Shown here piece by piece: positions 8,619 through 18,458 of a stretch of DNA of 64,000 nt (positions are counted from its first letter, which is position 1; every line of letters begins with the position of its first letter). The notes beneath the pieces were generated by a model, which was not told the DNA's origin, searched no databases, and saw nothing but the letters and a program-made list of their open reading frames with translations. This stretch comes from Leptospira semungkisensis. Lineage in GTDB: Bacteria > Spirochaetota > Leptospiria > Leptospirales > Leptospiraceae. The position numbers were made by a program, and so were the translations under genes. Where the stretch lies: contig NZ_RQEP01000005.1 of assembly GCF_004770055.1 (NCBI RefSeq), forward strand, positions 1,488,001-1,552,000. Reading direction: 5' to 3'.

Positions 8619-8689
8619 GTCGCCTTGATGTATTGAAGGGCGACTTGTACAGCGAAGTTGGCGCCCAGTTGTTGGGTTGGGCGACTTGT
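8619..8689. repeat. Second structured block next to the palindromic element
   Basis: GTCGCC (8619-8624) pairs with GGCGAC (8639-8644), and CGCCCA (8662-8667) with TGGGCG at about 8678-8683. The phrase GGGCGACTTGT occurs twice, near 8638 and 8679. The block runs into the end of mqnA (stop at 8691-8693, minus strand), so it could be that gene's terminator region or part of the same repeat element. Confidence 0.35.
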
Positions 8690-8690
8690 G

Positions 8691-9440
8691 CTATAGAATC
8701 CCTAGTTCGTTGCAGTATTGACCGAAGAGTTCGAAGCCGTTGCGGTCGGATTCTGTGATCTCGTAGTGGAGTTCTTGGGTCAGATATTTGCGGACTAGAT
8801 CCGAGGGCAGGCGGGTTTCTTTCTGGATGATTTCTTCGATATGAGCGATGCCGTATTCGAGGGATTTTTGGTAGAATTCGTCGGGTAGTTCAAGCGGCTT
8901 CTTAGAGGCCCAGAGTGCAAAGATGAATGACGTGCCTGTGGTCTCATACCACCATTCTGCAAGATCCTTCGCTTCGTAGACTTCGGGATCCCATTCTGCA
9001 AACAACGCATTGTCCCCAAATAGCATGTGAGAGCCCCTTCCCATGGCAATTTCTTCCTTAATGATCTTGGGGTCTGTGGGAGATACCTCGGGCAATTGTC
9101 CGGAATCCTTATGCACAAGGACTCGAACAAGGGCCATACTGGTCCTGGATCCGTTGTCCGTTAGGATACGATAGGGAGGATACGGCTCCTTCTTATTTTT
9201 GAAAAACTTTATAGAGCGGACCTGTTCAGAGGCGCAGACCCCCACCTTCATAGAAACGGATAATACGTCGGAATGTCTCAAGCATTCGATGGAGGAGATT
9301 AGGCCTACATCCACTAGGCCTCTTAATAAATAATCTTTTAATAGGGAAGGGTTTTCTGGGACTACCTTATGTTCGGAATCCTGTTCGAATCCCCAGGTCA
9401 AGGGTCTGGCGTTTAGGTGTTTAACGATTCCGATTCGCAC
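8691..9440 (-). CDS. mqnA: Chorismate dehydratase, futalosine menaquinone pathway
   Basis: MqnA converts chorismate to 3-[(1-carboxyvinyl)oxy]benzoate, the first step of the futalosine route to menaquinone. The protein has 249 residues and the periplasmic-binding-protein-like fold of the MqnA/MqnD family. It opens with [16 protein letters not shown], equivalent to the family's 'YLN..P...' motif, and continues with [33 protein letters not shown] and [11 protein letters not shown], all in family order. The start is GTG at 9440. No other mqn gene lies in this window. It supports a menaquinone-based respiratory chain, consistent with the nuo operon at 57 kb. Confidence 0.85.
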   Translation of the reverse strand: MRIGIVKHLNARPLTWGFEQDSEHKVVPENPSLLKDYLLRGLVDVGLISSIECLRHSDVLSVSMKVGVCASEQVRSIKFFKNKKEPYPPYRILTDNGSRTSMALVRVLVHKDSGQLPEVSPTDPKIIKEEIAMGRGSHMLFGDNALFAEWDPEVYEAKDLAEWWYETTGTSFIFALWASKKPLELPDEFYQKSLEYGIAHIEEIIQKETRLPSDLVRKYLTQELHYEITESDRNGFELFGQYCNELGIL

Positions 9441-9598
9441 TTACGAATATTTTTCCGCAAAAACGTTCTGTTTTTCGGCCCATTTACCAAAAAAACGATG
9501 CTTCCCTTCTAATCCAGAAAAAATAGTTTTTCCTTTCCTTTTCCAGGGAGTTTCCCGACTGTATTCTCTTGTAGGGACTTCTTCGTCCAATTAAAAGA

Positions 9599-9886
9599 AT
9601 GAGTCGTTCGGAACCGATTCTGATCAAAGTGGATTATGAGATCCTAAATGGAGATCATGAGGCTTTGCGCACCTACTTGAATTCCTATCTGGAAGGCAAT
9701 CCTAGTTCCGTAATCCTAGATCTGGACGAGGTCCAAGTTCTGACCTCTGTGGCTTTAGGATCTCTGGTGGCTTTCGCGAATCGTTTAACGGTGCAGGGAG
9801 TTTCTCTCGAAACGATTAACGTAAGTCCCAAACTTTTAGAAATTATTAAATTAGTTTCTCTAGATCAATCTCTGGGTATCCGCTAA
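9599..9886 (+). CDS. STAS-domain protein (anti-sigma-antagonist-like)
   Basis: Small cytoplasmic STAS-fold protein of 95 residues. The strand SVILDLDEVQVLTSVALGSLVAFANRL aligns with the STAS core, but the usual DSSG phosphorylation motif reads TSVA here, so it may not be phosphorylated in the classical way. Three nucleotides separate it from cheR, with which it is surely co-transcribed, suggesting a chemotaxis or partner-switch role. No clear Shine-Dalgarno sequence precedes the ATG. Confidence 0.7.
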   Translation: MSRSEPILIKVDYEILNGDHEALRTYLNSYLEGNPSSVILDLDEVQVLTSVALGSLVAFANRLTVQGVSLETINVSPKLLEIIKLVSLDQSLGIR

Positions 9887-9889
9887 TTT

Positions 9890-10765
9890 ATGGAAGAATC
9901 CTTTTCTCATATCTCTCAAATCACCGACGAAGAATTTAAGTTTATTAAAGATCTGATGTATAAAGAAACCGGGATCTTTCTTGCAGACCACAAGAAGATC
10001 ATGGTCCAGTCTCGATTGAATTCTAGGGCTCGCATGCATAAAATGCAGAATGTGTCCGAGTACATTCGAGGACTACAGGCCGATCGCAAGTTCTTTCAAA
10101 GCGAGCTTACTGAGCTCATCAATCGGATCACCACGAACAAGACGGACTTCTTTCGGGAGAATCACCATTTCGAGTTTCTAAAGGATACTTTCTTTCCTTC
10201 CTTGGAGGAGAAAGCTGCAAAGTCTGGAAAGAAAAACCTTCGTATCTGGTCTAGCGCGTCTTCTACTGGAGAGGAGCCTTATACTATCGCGATTACCTGT
10301 GCAGAATATTTTCAGTACAAGCCTGGTTGGGACATTAAGATATTTGCATCCGATATTGATACCAATGTGATCAAGACCGCTCAGGAAGGAATCTATAAGC
10401 CGGATCGTTTGGATCCAGTTAGTGAAGCTTGGAAGAAGAAATACTTTCTGAAAGTAAAGGATGTCTCCGGAAAGAGCGAAGATATGTACCAAGTGAAGCC
10501 TGAGTTGAGGGCAATGGTCGAATTCCAAAAGGTAAATCTTTTAGAAACTCCGTATCCGATCCGAGAGAAGGTGGACTGTATTTTTTGTAGGAACGTGATC
10601 ATCTATTTTGATAAACCTACTCAGAAGAAGATCTTCGAAAGTTTCGAGAATGTTCTGAAGGACAGAGGCCTCTTGGTCATTGGACATTCGGAGACACTCT
10701 TCGGTATTTCCGAAGCATATAAGTTTTTAGGTCACACCATATACCAGAAGAAGCCTAAGATCTGA
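9890..10765 (+). CDS. cheR: Chemotaxis protein methyltransferase CheR
   Basis: SAM-dependent methyltransferase that methylates glutamates of chemoreceptors. It has 291 residues, the usual length. The N-terminal helical CheR domain (about 10-80, with [13 protein letters not shown]) precedes the catalytic domain, with SAM-binding [23 protein letters not shown] and the [14 protein letters not shown] motif. It follows the STAS gene and lies near two chemoreceptor genes on the opposite strand, its likely substrates. The receptors end in FKL/FKI and carry no CheR-tethering pentapeptide, so any methylation would be untethered. Confidence 0.93.
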   Translation: MEESFSHISQITDEEFKFIKDLMYKETGIFLADHKKIMVQSRLNSRARMHKMQNVSEYIRGLQADRKFFQSELTELINRITTNKTDFFRENHHFEFLKDTFFPSLEEKAAKSGKKNLRIWSSASSTGEEPYTIAITCAEYFQYKPGWDIKIFASDIDTNVIKTAQEGIYKPDRLDPVSEAWKKKYFLKVKDVSGKSEDMYQVKPELRAMVEFQKVNLLETPYPIREKVDCIFCRNVIIYFDKPTQKKIFESFENVLKDRGLLVIGHSETLFGISEAYKFLGHTIYQKKPKI

Positions 10766-10835
10766 GATCCTAATTTCGGTTCTTTTTTGAGCCCGAATCT
10801 TGCTTTCGATCCTGTTTCTATATTAGAGATTTTTT

Positions 10836-11189
10836 ATGAACCGAATTCTTTTTATCGTATGTCTTTTCTTGTCTTTCCTGTCGATCGCTTGTGGTAATGG
10901 AAAAGAAGAAAGAGAGCTCGCAGAATCCATTGCAAGAGGAGCTCTCGTTGTCGACGTGAGGACTCCGAACGAATTCTCGATCGAACATTATCCGGGAGCG
11001 ACAAATATTCCTATCAGCAGTCTTGCCTTAAGATTGGATGAACTTGGAGCAAAGGATAGGGAGATCGTGGTGTATTGCCAATCAGGCGGCAGAAGCCTAA
11101 GAGCCAAGACTCTATTGAACGACGAAGGCTTTACTAAAGTGAAAGACGCCGGAGGATTAGATCATCTCTTCTCGGCGACTTCCAAATAA
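10836..11189 (+). CDS. Rhodanese-like lipoprotein
   Basis: Exported rhodanese-domain protein of 117 residues. The lipobox is LSIAC with Cys19 as lipidation site, and the rhodanese domain fills the rest. VVDVRTPNEFSIEHYPGATNIP is the family's CH2A-type segment, and the active-site loop is CQSGGRS with Cys81. Rhodaneses transfer sulfane sulfur; the periplasmic partner is unknown. It stands alone between cheR and the convergent chemoreceptor gene. Confidence 0.85.
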   Translation: MNRILFIVCLFLSFLSIACGNGKEERELAESIARGALVVDVRTPNEFSIEHYPGATNIPISSLALRLDELGAKDREIVVYCQSGGRSLRAKTLLNDEGFTKVKDAGGLDHLFSATSK

Positions 11190-11197
11190 TCTTAGAT

Positions 11198-13189
11198 CTA
11201 TAATTTAAACTTCTCTGCAATATTGCGAAGAATGTCCGCAGTATTTGCAAGGTTTCTCGCAGAAGAAGACATTTGCTCCGCACCGGAGGCAGTGTTGATC
11301 GTATGCTCGTTGATCTGAACAATTACCTGAGTGATCTCATGAACCGCCTTCTTCTGTTCATCCGTAGCTAGTTTGACCGCTTCGGACTCGGATTTGACTC
11401 GGTCCACATTATCTGTTACTACTCGGTTGATATCACTTTGAGATCCTGTGATTGCATGGAGCCTGTCCATTGCCTCAGATACCTGATCTACATTTTTGAT
11501 AATAGCATGAATGATCTCGGTAGAAGCTTGGATCCCCTTTGCTCCGCTATCCAATTCTCCAGTATTCTTGGAGATCATTGCGGAAATGGATTTGATAGAA
11601 GAAGCGGTCTTTTCGGATAATTTAGAGATCTCCTCTGCAACGACTGCGAATCCTTTTCCAGCTTCTCCTGCTCTTGCGGCTTCGATCGCTGCGTTCAACG
11701 CAAGTAATTGCGTTTGGTCGGAGATATCATTGATGATCCCGACGATAGCCGTCATCTCTCCAGAAGACTTGAGAATATTCCCGATCATGCTGTTCATTCC
11801 GGAAAGGGATTCTTCTCCTCTCTTAGCTTGGAGAGAAATGGATTTAGCCATGTCCAAGGTATTTTGGATCTCTTCTCCAATTTGTCTTACACTCTGGGAA
11901 AGCTCAGTGATCTTTCCTTGGAACTCCGACATATTCGAATATTGTTTATATGTAGAAGTTGCGATATTCTCCATACCTGCGGACATCTCTTCTACAGTAG
12001 CCGACATTTGCTCTGTAGAAGCCGCTGTGGATTGGGCTCCATTGGAGAAATTCTCCGAACTGGAGGAAAGTTGCTCGGCAGAAGTAGCCAATTCGTAAGA
12101 GATCTTTTGGATCTCTTTGACTGAATTGCGAAGGCTTTCCAAAAAGGAATTCGTGTCCTTGCTCAAATCGCCGATCTCATCCTCATGGAAGATCTGTAGA
12201 TCGGAACGTAGATCACCTGTGGACATCGATTTGAAGAGCTCTCTTGCATCTTCTAAAGGACGAAGTCTTCCGTTTACGATCCTATATATTACAAATATAG
12301 AAACTACTAAAAAGACGATAGCGAAGATCACGATCTTATAAAGCATCTGATGGACTACTTGGGCAAGTTCCGCTTTCGAAACTACTGCCGAGATCTTCAT
12401 GTTGTAATCGTCAATATTGTAGGTAGTCGCGATCTTTTCTGTCTTGAAGAAATATTCAATATGCTCATCAGTCTTGAGCGAAAGGATCTTTTGTCCCCAT
12501 TCCGACTTACTTAGATCCAATTTAAGGATCAAAGACTTGTCTGGATGTCCTATGACAGCTCCACTTGAATCTACAACCGCAATATAACCGTCGTTACCGA
12601 TCTTGATTCCGGCAACGATCGTTTCCGTAAGAGTGTTCAAGGAAATAGAGAAACCTAAGATCGCTATCACTTTGTTCCCTTGTTTAACAGGAACAGTTAA
12701 AAGAGTGACCGCTTCTTGGGTAACCGGAGAACGACCAACCTTACTTAGGAATTTTTTACCTTCTAAAGTTGCCTTGATATTCTCGTCGAAGCCGGTCCCG
12801 CCCCAGTGAAAACCTGCTGCTTTACCGCTGGCATCTGCGAAGATATTCGGATTCTCTTCTGGAGTAGAAATGAATACGTTCTCATAAGTCCCGTATCTTT
12901 CCTTTAGATTTGCAAGTATTGGAATGAGTGTTGCTGCGTCTCTGGTTTCTGCGGCACGAACAAAGGAAGCATTCGTGGATACGAATTCGGCTAGAATGAA
13001 TTGCTGATCAAAGAAGAACTTAATGTATTTTCCACCCAGCCTCGAAATCTTTTTCATCTCATCTATATAAACGTCTTCTACATAACCTTTCGCAGTAAAG
13101 TAAGCGAATGTAGAAACTCCTACAGTAAGAAGTACGATGGTGGCAGTGCTCACCGCGAGTATGATGATCTTTAAACTATTTCTTTGCAT
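11198..13189 (-). CDS. Methyl-accepting chemotaxis protein (dCache type)
   Basis: Chemoreceptor of 663 residues. Transmembrane helix 1 is at about 8-33, a periplasmic double-Cache sensor at about 40-280, helix 2 at about 285-308, HAMP at about 305-360, and the cytoplasmic signalling domain at about 370-655. The hairpin tip ([20 protein letters not shown]) is intact. The Cache domain has IGNDGYIAVVDSSGAVIGHP, typical of small-molecule sensors, but the ligand cannot be read. It lies 39 nt downstream of a close paralogue; the two probably form one operon. The C terminus lacks a CheR-docking pentapeptide. Confidence 0.92.
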   Translation of the reverse strand: MQRNSLKIIILAVSTATIVLLTVGVSTFAYFTAKGYVEDVYIDEMKKISRLGGKYIKFFFDQQFILAEFVSTNASFVRAAETRDAATLIPILANLKERYGTYENVFISTPEENPNIFADASGKAAGFHWGGTGFDENIKATLEGKKFLSKVGRSPVTQEAVTLLTVPVKQGNKVIAILGFSISLNTLTETIVAGIKIGNDGYIAVVDSSGAVIGHPDKSLILKLDLSKSEWGQKILSLKTDEHIEYFFKTEKIATTYNIDDYNMKISAVVSKAELAQVVHQMLYKIVIFAIVFLVVSIFVIYRIVNGRLRPLEDARELFKSMSTGDLRSDLQIFHEDEIGDLSKDTNSFLESLRNSVKEIQKISYELATSAEQLSSSSENFSNGAQSTAASTEQMSATVEEMSAGMENIATSTYKQYSNMSEFQGKITELSQSVRQIGEEIQNTLDMAKSISLQAKRGEESLSGMNSMIGNILKSSGEMTAIVGIINDISDQTQLLALNAAIEAARAGEAGKGFAVVAEEISKLSEKTASSIKSISAMISKNTGELDSGAKGIQASTEIIHAIIKNVDQVSEAMDRLHAITGSQSDINRVVTDNVDRVKSESEAVKLATDEQKKAVHEITQVIVQINEHTINTASGAEQMSSSARNLANTADILRNIAEKFKL

Positions 13190-13228
13190 TTCTAAGATGG
13201 ACCTGATGGAGAGCTATTTCGAACCGGA

Positions 13229-15226
13229 TTATATTTTAAATTTTTCTGTTATGTTTCTGAGGATTTCTGCAGTCGTTGCCAGGTTCTGAGCGGAAGAGGA
13301 CATTTGCTCGGAGCCCGAAGCAGTATTCAATGTGTGTTCGTTGATCTGGGTGATTACTTGAGCGATCTCGTTTACAGCTCTTTTTTGCTCGTCGGTGGCA
13401 AGTTTGACTGCTTCAGCTTCTGTGCCGACCCGATCAGATTGAGTATCTACTTCTTTGTTCACAGATTCTTGCGTGGAAGTGATCTCGAAGAGATGATTCA
13501 TCGCTTCTCCAACCGAGTCCACATTTCTGATAATGCTATGCAGAATATCAACGGAAGAACGGATCCCTTTGGCTCCTTCGTCCAATTCGGAGTTGTTCTT
13601 ATTGATCATTTCCCCAATGGATTTGATAGAAGATGCAGTCTTTACGGATAGTTTTGAGATCTCTTCTGCAACGACTGCGAATCCTTTTCCTGCCTCTCCT
13701 GCTCTTGCCGCTTCGATCGCAGCATTCAATGCAAGTAGCTGGGTCTGGTCGGAGATATCGTTGATGATCCCGATGATGGATTTCATTTCTCCGGAGGATT
13801 TGAGAATATTTTCAATCATATTGCTCATTCCTGTCAGAGAGACTTCTCCCTTTTTGGCCTCTGCGGAAATGGATTTTGCTACGCCTAAGGTGTTTTGGAT
13901 CTCGGCGCCGATATGTCGGACTCCGGAGGAAAGCTCTTTTACTTTACTATGAAATTCTAATATATTCGAGTACTGCTTGTCCGTGGTCGCAGAGATACTT
14001 TCCATACCCGCGGACATTTCCTCTACAGTGGCCGACATTTGTTCGGAAGATGCAGCAGTGGATTGTGCTCCTGTTGCAAAGCTTTGGGAAGAAACTGTCA
14101 ACTCCTCCGCAGAAGATGCCAATTCTAAGGCGATACGTTGGATATCTTTTAGGGAGGCTCTTAGGCTTCCTATGAAAGTATTCAAGTCGGCGCTCATAGT
14201 TCCGATCTCGTCGTTGTAAACTACTTGGACGTCCGAAGTAAGATCTCCTTGGGACATGGTTTGGAACAGCTTGCTTGCATTTTCCAAAGGATCTAATCTC
14301 TTCTTTAAAAGAACATAAAGTAAGAAACTGGAGATCCCAACTGTCACTAAGCCTGCAAATGCTATGAAGAGCAAAAGTTCAGTAAGTATTTCTCTGACCT
14401 CTGACTTGGGTTGGATTGCGACCACTACGATCCTCCATTCATCCAAGCGAGCAACCGATGAGAATCTGTCGGCTCCTCTAAATGTGAATTCTAAGACCTC
14501 TCCAGTCTTCATGGATAACATGCGCTGGCCGTACGGTTCTTTCATCACATCCAGGTTGAGTATCATTTCCTTTTTAGGATGAACGAAAACCAATCCCTTA
14601 TCACTCATGATGGAAACGTAACCTTGTTCTCCTACTCGGATCTTCTTGATGATCTTTTCAGAAACAACATCATACGAAAGAGCGATATTTAATACACCGA
14701 TGATCCTCCCGTTGTCCTTGATAGGAACCGAGACCACCGCAACAGGAAGTCCGGTGATCGGGGATTTTTGAGGAGGTCCTAAATAATGTTTTCCTTGTAA
14801 GGCGGCTTCTTGGTTCTCCTTGAGCTCGGTGCCTTGAGTTTTATATCCAACTGATTTTCCACCCAAGCTGTCCGCGAGGATTTGCACAGGACCGCCATCT
14901 AGTGCGAACACGAAAACGTTCTCGTATACTCCGTAACGTTCATGAACTTCTTTCAAGAGATCACCCGCCAAAGGCTTACGGGTTAGAACAGTTTGGATCA
15001 CTCTGGAATCTGCAGCCAATGTTTTGGCAACATTGACATGGGAATTTAGAAATCCGTCGAATTCTTGAGCAACCACCGTAGTGATATTCTGCATCTGATC
15101 CATATATATCTGAGTTATCTTTCTTTGCCCGATATAATACGCAGCTCCGGAGATTAACGTGGTAAGTATAACTAGTATTGTGATCCCAGCGCCGAGAAGA
15201 ATGAATTTTAAACTGCTTTTCTGCAT
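13229..15226 (-). CDS. Methyl-accepting chemotaxis protein (dCache type), paralogue
   Basis: Chemoreceptor of 665 residues with the same architecture as its neighbour: transmembrane helix, periplasmic double Cache, transmembrane helix, HAMP and methyl-accepting signalling domain. The signalling halves of the two proteins are nearly identical over long stretches ([20 protein letters not shown] and the hairpin tip), while the sensor halves have drifted ([20 protein letters not shown] here). This is the sign of a tandem duplication with sensor divergence or ongoing conversion of the signalling half. It is the first gene of the pair. The 284 nt upstream hold no gene I can see. Confidence 0.92.
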   Translation of the reverse strand: MQKSSLKFILLGAGITILVILTTLISGAAYYIGQRKITQIYMDQMQNITTVVAQEFDGFLNSHVNVAKTLAADSRVIQTVLTRKPLAGDLLKEVHERYGVYENVFVFALDGGPVQILADSLGGKSVGYKTQGTELKENQEAALQGKHYLGPPQKSPITGLPVAVVSVPIKDNGRIIGVLNIALSYDVVSEKIIKKIRVGEQGYVSIMSDKGLVFVHPKKEMILNLDVMKEPYGQRMLSMKTGEVLEFTFRGADRFSSVARLDEWRIVVVAIQPKSEVREILTELLLFIAFAGLVTVGISSFLLYVLLKKRLDPLENASKLFQTMSQGDLTSDVQVVYNDEIGTMSADLNTFIGSLRASLKDIQRIALELASSAEELTVSSQSFATGAQSTAASSEQMSATVEEMSAGMESISATTDKQYSNILEFHSKVKELSSGVRHIGAEIQNTLGVAKSISAEAKKGEVSLTGMSNMIENILKSSGEMKSIIGIINDISDQTQLLALNAAIEAARAGEAGKGFAVVAEEISKLSVKTASSIKSIGEMINKNNSELDEGAKGIRSSVDILHSIIRNVDSVGEAMNHLFEITSTQESVNKEVDTQSDRVGTEAEAVKLATDEQKRAVNEIAQVITQINEHTLNTASGSEQMSSSAQNLATTAEILRNITEKFKI

Positions 15227-15525
15227 ACGGTTTTAATAAGGTCCCTATCGGTTCTTGTGAGGTCCGATGATTGCGTCAGGAGAAATAGTCTCTTTTGTAA
15301 GAAATTTTTTAAAAACGAAAAGGATACAAGAATCCCCTCTTGGATCGAGTGGCACATTGTAACGTGGTAAAAGCTAGGAGTCAAGAATCTTTACGTTTCG
15401 GTCTAATTCGGCTCTTTTCGATCTTTTGAAAAAAGCTATTGTCTTATTGGAAGTATTACCTTTAGGAATTCCTACTTCCCTATAGAAAGAAACTTCCAAA
15501 GATAAGGTTCTTGGTTGCGTTTTGG

Positions 15526-16500
15526 ATGAGGGAAGAGAACCTGGAAAACGAATTGGAACCTGTCCATTATTCGGTGCTTTACAGGGAGATCGTTTCCTTC
15601 TTCCAGTCTGTTTTTGAGAAAGACCGAGAAATCCTTTTTTTAGACGGTACTGCTGGAGAAGGCGGACATAGTTTACTTCTCTTACAGGCCTTCCCCAAAT
15701 CCAAATTAATACTATTAGATCGGGACTCCGTTATGCTATCGCGAGCCCAGGCAAGACTTTCCGATTTCAAGGATAGAATATTTCCGATCGAAGCCAATTT
15801 CTCCGAAGTGGATCCGGAGTTTTTAAAGGAACATGGGATCTCAGGATCTCCCGATGGAATTCTTTTGGATCTGGGGATTTCCACATTTCATTTACTGCAT
15901 GCGGGAAGGGGATTTAGCTTTAGAGAGAATGAACCTTTGGATATGAGATTGTCATCCTCGGGAGGAATCTCCGCAGAAGATGTGATCAACACATATCCTG
16001 AAAAAGCTTTGAGCAAGATCTTTTATGAATATGGCGAGGAACGTTGGACCAAGAAGATCGTAGAAGCGATCTTGGAGAGAAGGAGACATTCTCATATAGG
16101 TTACTCCGGAGATTTGGCTCAACTCGTTTCAAGAGTGATTCCTAGAAAGTTTTGGCCTCCAGGAAAACATCCAGCCACTCGGGTCTTTCAGGCGCTGCGG
16201 ATCGAAGTGAACCAGGAACTTCTACATATCGAAGTAGGTGTGAAGAAGTTGTTAGAAGTTCTCGCGCCCGGCGGGCTTATGCAAGTGATCTCCTTCCATT
16301 CTTTAGAAGATAGGATCACTAAGAATTTGTTTCGGGACTTTGCAAGGAATGGGGCCGCCAAGCTTCTGACCAAGAAGCCTGTGATTCCGGGAGATGAAGA
16401 AACTAAGGAAAATCCGGCATCCCGATCTGCAAAATTACGTGTCATACATAAGGCAGTTCCCACCGATATTGATATGGAGGAAGACGAGGAAGAAGAATGA
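15526..16500 (+). CDS. rsmH: 16S rRNA (cytosine(1402)-N4)-methyltransferase RsmH
   Basis: SAM-dependent enzyme that N4-methylates C1402 of 16S rRNA, formerly MraW. It has the family start [10 protein letters not shown], the SAM loop [22 protein letters not shown], the [14 protein letters not shown] motif, [20 protein letters not shown] and [16 protein letters not shown]. It is 324 residues from the ATG at 15526; a TTG at 15511 preceded by AAGG is the alternative start. It opens the shortened division/cell-wall cluster; no mraZ precedes it. Its stop overlaps the start of the ftsL-like gene by 4 nt (ATGA). Confidence 0.93.
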   Translation: MREENLENELEPVHYSVLYREIVSFFQSVFEKDREILFLDGTAGEGGHSLLLLQAFPKSKLILLDRDSVMLSRAQARLSDFKDRIFPIEANFSEVDPEFLKEHGISGSPDGILLDLGISTFHLLHAGRGFSFRENEPLDMRLSSSGGISAEDVINTYPEKALSKIFYEYGEERWTKKIVEAILERRRHSHIGYSGDLAQLVSRVIPRKFWPPGKHPATRVFQALRIEVNQELLHIEVGVKKLLEVLAPGGLMQVISFHSLEDRITKNLFRDFARNGAAKLLTKKPVIPGDEETKENPASRSAKLRVIHKAVPTDIDMEEDEEEE

Positions 16501-16856
16501 GCCGCATCTCCGATTTTCTATCCAACAGAGTTTGGTCCGATCTGGGATTCTTATCTAGGGTTTTTATCTGGATCCTTCTTCCATTTTCCATTGTGCTATT
16601 ATTCATTTGGCAAAACGTTCAGGTCGCAAGATTGAACCGAGAGATCGCGATCGCTTCTCAAGAAAAAGAAAAGTTATTAAAGAAGAATGACGACTTGAAG
16701 ATCGGAATGGCTACCTATACTTCCGCAAGAAGGATAGAGGCCTTGTATAGAAAGACATATCATTATTTACCGATCACCGTAGGAGATCGAATTATTACGG
16801 TCACTCTTCCTCCCGAAAGAAACGAGGCTGAACTTGAAAATTTCAGAAGTCCTTGA
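16497..16856 (+). CDS. ftsL: FtsL-like division protein
   Basis: Bitopic membrane protein of 119 residues. A short cytoplasmic N terminus and one transmembrane helix (about 20-43) precede a periplasmic coiled coil ([25 protein letters not shown]). The size, topology and position between rsmH and murE match FtsL, the partner of FtsB/DivIC in the divisome. Sequence identity in this family is low, so the call rests on form and context. In most bacteria ftsI follows; here murE begins within the 3' end of this gene, so ftsI is absent from the locus. Confidence 0.7.
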   Translation: MSRISDFLSNRVWSDLGFLSRVFIWILLPFSIVLLFIWQNVQVARLNREIAIASQEKEKLLKKNDDLKIGMATYTSARRIEALYRKTYHYLPITVGDRIITVTLPPERNEAELENFRSP

Positions 16857-18333
16857 TCTTTTTCCGGAGATCAAACTAGAGGATCCCAAACCAAATACGG
16901 AGGAAGAAATTTCCTTCGTACGCACTGACTCCAGAAAGCTGAATGCTTCGGACCTTTTTTGCGTTCCATTATCTCTCGGCGAGAAAGGGATAGAATACGC
17001 GAAGAATTCGTCCTCCCGTTTTGTTCTGATCTCAAATACATTCGAGATTTCTAAATTAGAAAATAAAGTTTTATTGAAGTCGTCTGTCGATCCGGAAAGT
17101 CTCGCGGGGCCGATCGCCTCCAGGATCTTAGGCGACCCTTCTTCTAAGATGAAAGTGATCGGAGTTACCGGAACGAACGGAAAAACCTCTCTCACTCATA
17201 TTCTTGCGTTTCTTGGAGAATCTCAAGGAAAGTCCTGCGGGATTATAGGAACCACAGGAGTGAAGTTTAAAGGTAGAGTAGTCGACACAGGTTACACGAC
17301 TCCAGATCCAGCAAGCTTACAGGAAATCTTGCTAGAGATGTCCAAGGACGGAGTAGAATACGTATTTATAGAAACTAGTTCTCACGGATTAAAATTAGGA
17401 CGCACCAACGGGATCCGATTCAAGGCTGGGATCTTCTCCAATCTTACCCAAGATCATTTGGATTTTCATCCAAGCATGCAGGATTATTTAGAGAGTAAGG
17501 CACTTCTATTCTCTTCCTTAAGTTCGTACGAGAACACATTCGGAGTCTTTGATTCTGAGGCGCCTGGAGGCAAAGACTTCGCTTCTATTCTTCCAAAGAT
17601 TGCACCTAATCTTCCTGTGTTCGCGTTAGGTAGCGGAGAAGGGGAGATCTCCGTTCAAGATCCGAATTTCTCTTTGGAAAGGACGGTATACAATATCGAT
17701 CTTCCTTCTACTTGGAAAGGAAATACGGAAGTAGTTACGAATCTATTAGGAGGTTTTAATATTCGAAATACCGCCTTAGCTTTTGTGACCTCTCTTGCTC
17801 TCGGATGGGAAAAGGAGAAGTTACTTTCTTCTCTGAAGAGCATTCCTCAGATCCCAGGTAGATTTCAAATTTATTATAGTCCGGACAAGACACGAATGGC
17901 AGTGGTGGATTATGCTCATACTCCGGACGCACTCGAAAATATTTTAAGAAGTATCCGAGAGTCGAGACCTAAGGAGCTCATCGCTCTCTTCGGTTGTGGA
18001 GGAGATAGGGACAGGACCAAGCGTCCTAAGATGGGAAAGATCGCCCAAGATCTCGCGGATAAGGTCATCCTTACTTCCGATAATCCCAGAACGGAAAGTC
18101 CCGAATCCATCTTGGATGATATACAAGAAGGTTTTACTGGAGGGTATCTTCCTTTCTTAAGGGAGGCAGACAGAGCAGCCGCAATTCGCTTCGGGATCTC
18201 GGCTTTGGCAGAAGGAGCCTGTCTTCTTGTTGCAGGAAAGGGACACGAGGACTACCAGATCATCGGGAAAGAAAAAAGACATTTTGATGATGGGGAAGAG
18301 ATCCGTAAGGCTTTCGATTCAGAGCAAAAGTAA
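16834..18333 (+). CDS. murE: UDP-MurNAc-tripeptide synthetase MurE, meso-DAP type
   Basis: Cytoplasmic Mur ligase adding the third stem residue to UDP-MurNAc-L-Ala-D-Glu. It is a complete protein of 499 residues. The ATP loop is GVTGTNGKTS, followed by TTPDP, ETSSHGL, the carbamylated-Lys region and YAHTPDAL. The specificity motif DNPR (416-419) predicts meso-diaminopimelate as substrate. The start is TTG at 16834 with GAGG at 16824-16827. It overlaps the ftsL-like gene by 23 nt, so the two are translationally coupled. No murF follows directly; it lies at 30414 on the other strand. Confidence 0.93.
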   Translation: MKISEVLDLFPEIKLEDPKPNTEEEISFVRTDSRKLNASDLFCVPLSLGEKGIEYAKNSSSRFVLISNTFEISKLENKVLLKSSVDPESLAGPIASRILGDPSSKMKVIGVTGTNGKTSLTHILAFLGESQGKSCGIIGTTGVKFKGRVVDTGYTTPDPASLQEILLEMSKDGVEYVFIETSSHGLKLGRTNGIRFKAGIFSNLTQDHLDFHPSMQDYLESKALLFSSLSSYENTFGVFDSEAPGGKDFASILPKIAPNLPVFALGSGEGEISVQDPNFSLERTVYNIDLPSTWKGNTEVVTNLLGGFNIRNTALAFVTSLALGWEKEKLLSSLKSIPQIPGRFQIYYSPDKTRMAVVDYAHTPDALENILRSIRESRPKELIALFGCGGDRDRTKRPKMGKIAQDLADKVILTSDNPRTESPESILDDIQEGFTGGYLPFLREADRAAAIRFGISALAEGACLLVAGKGHEDYQIIGKEKRHFDDGEEIRKAFDSEQK

Positions 18334-18458
18334 GTTCCCTGTCAAAAAATTTGCCTAGGTTCCCGGCAACTCGTCGATAGAAAAAGAGAAAGCAGTTCGA
18401 TCCGTTTTTTACGTTTACGAGAACCGACGCCGATCGATCCTGTCTTCATCCAATCCCT

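Noticed and set aside
11438..12124. Plus-strand open frames opposite the chemoreceptor genes
   Set aside because: They are antisense shadows of the methyl-accepting domain, with low-complexity Ser/Leu/Ile content and no motif.
15227..15300. Sigma-28-like -10 (CCGATAG) upstream of the chemoreceptor pair
   Set aside because: No TAAA at the proper distance upstream on the minus strand.
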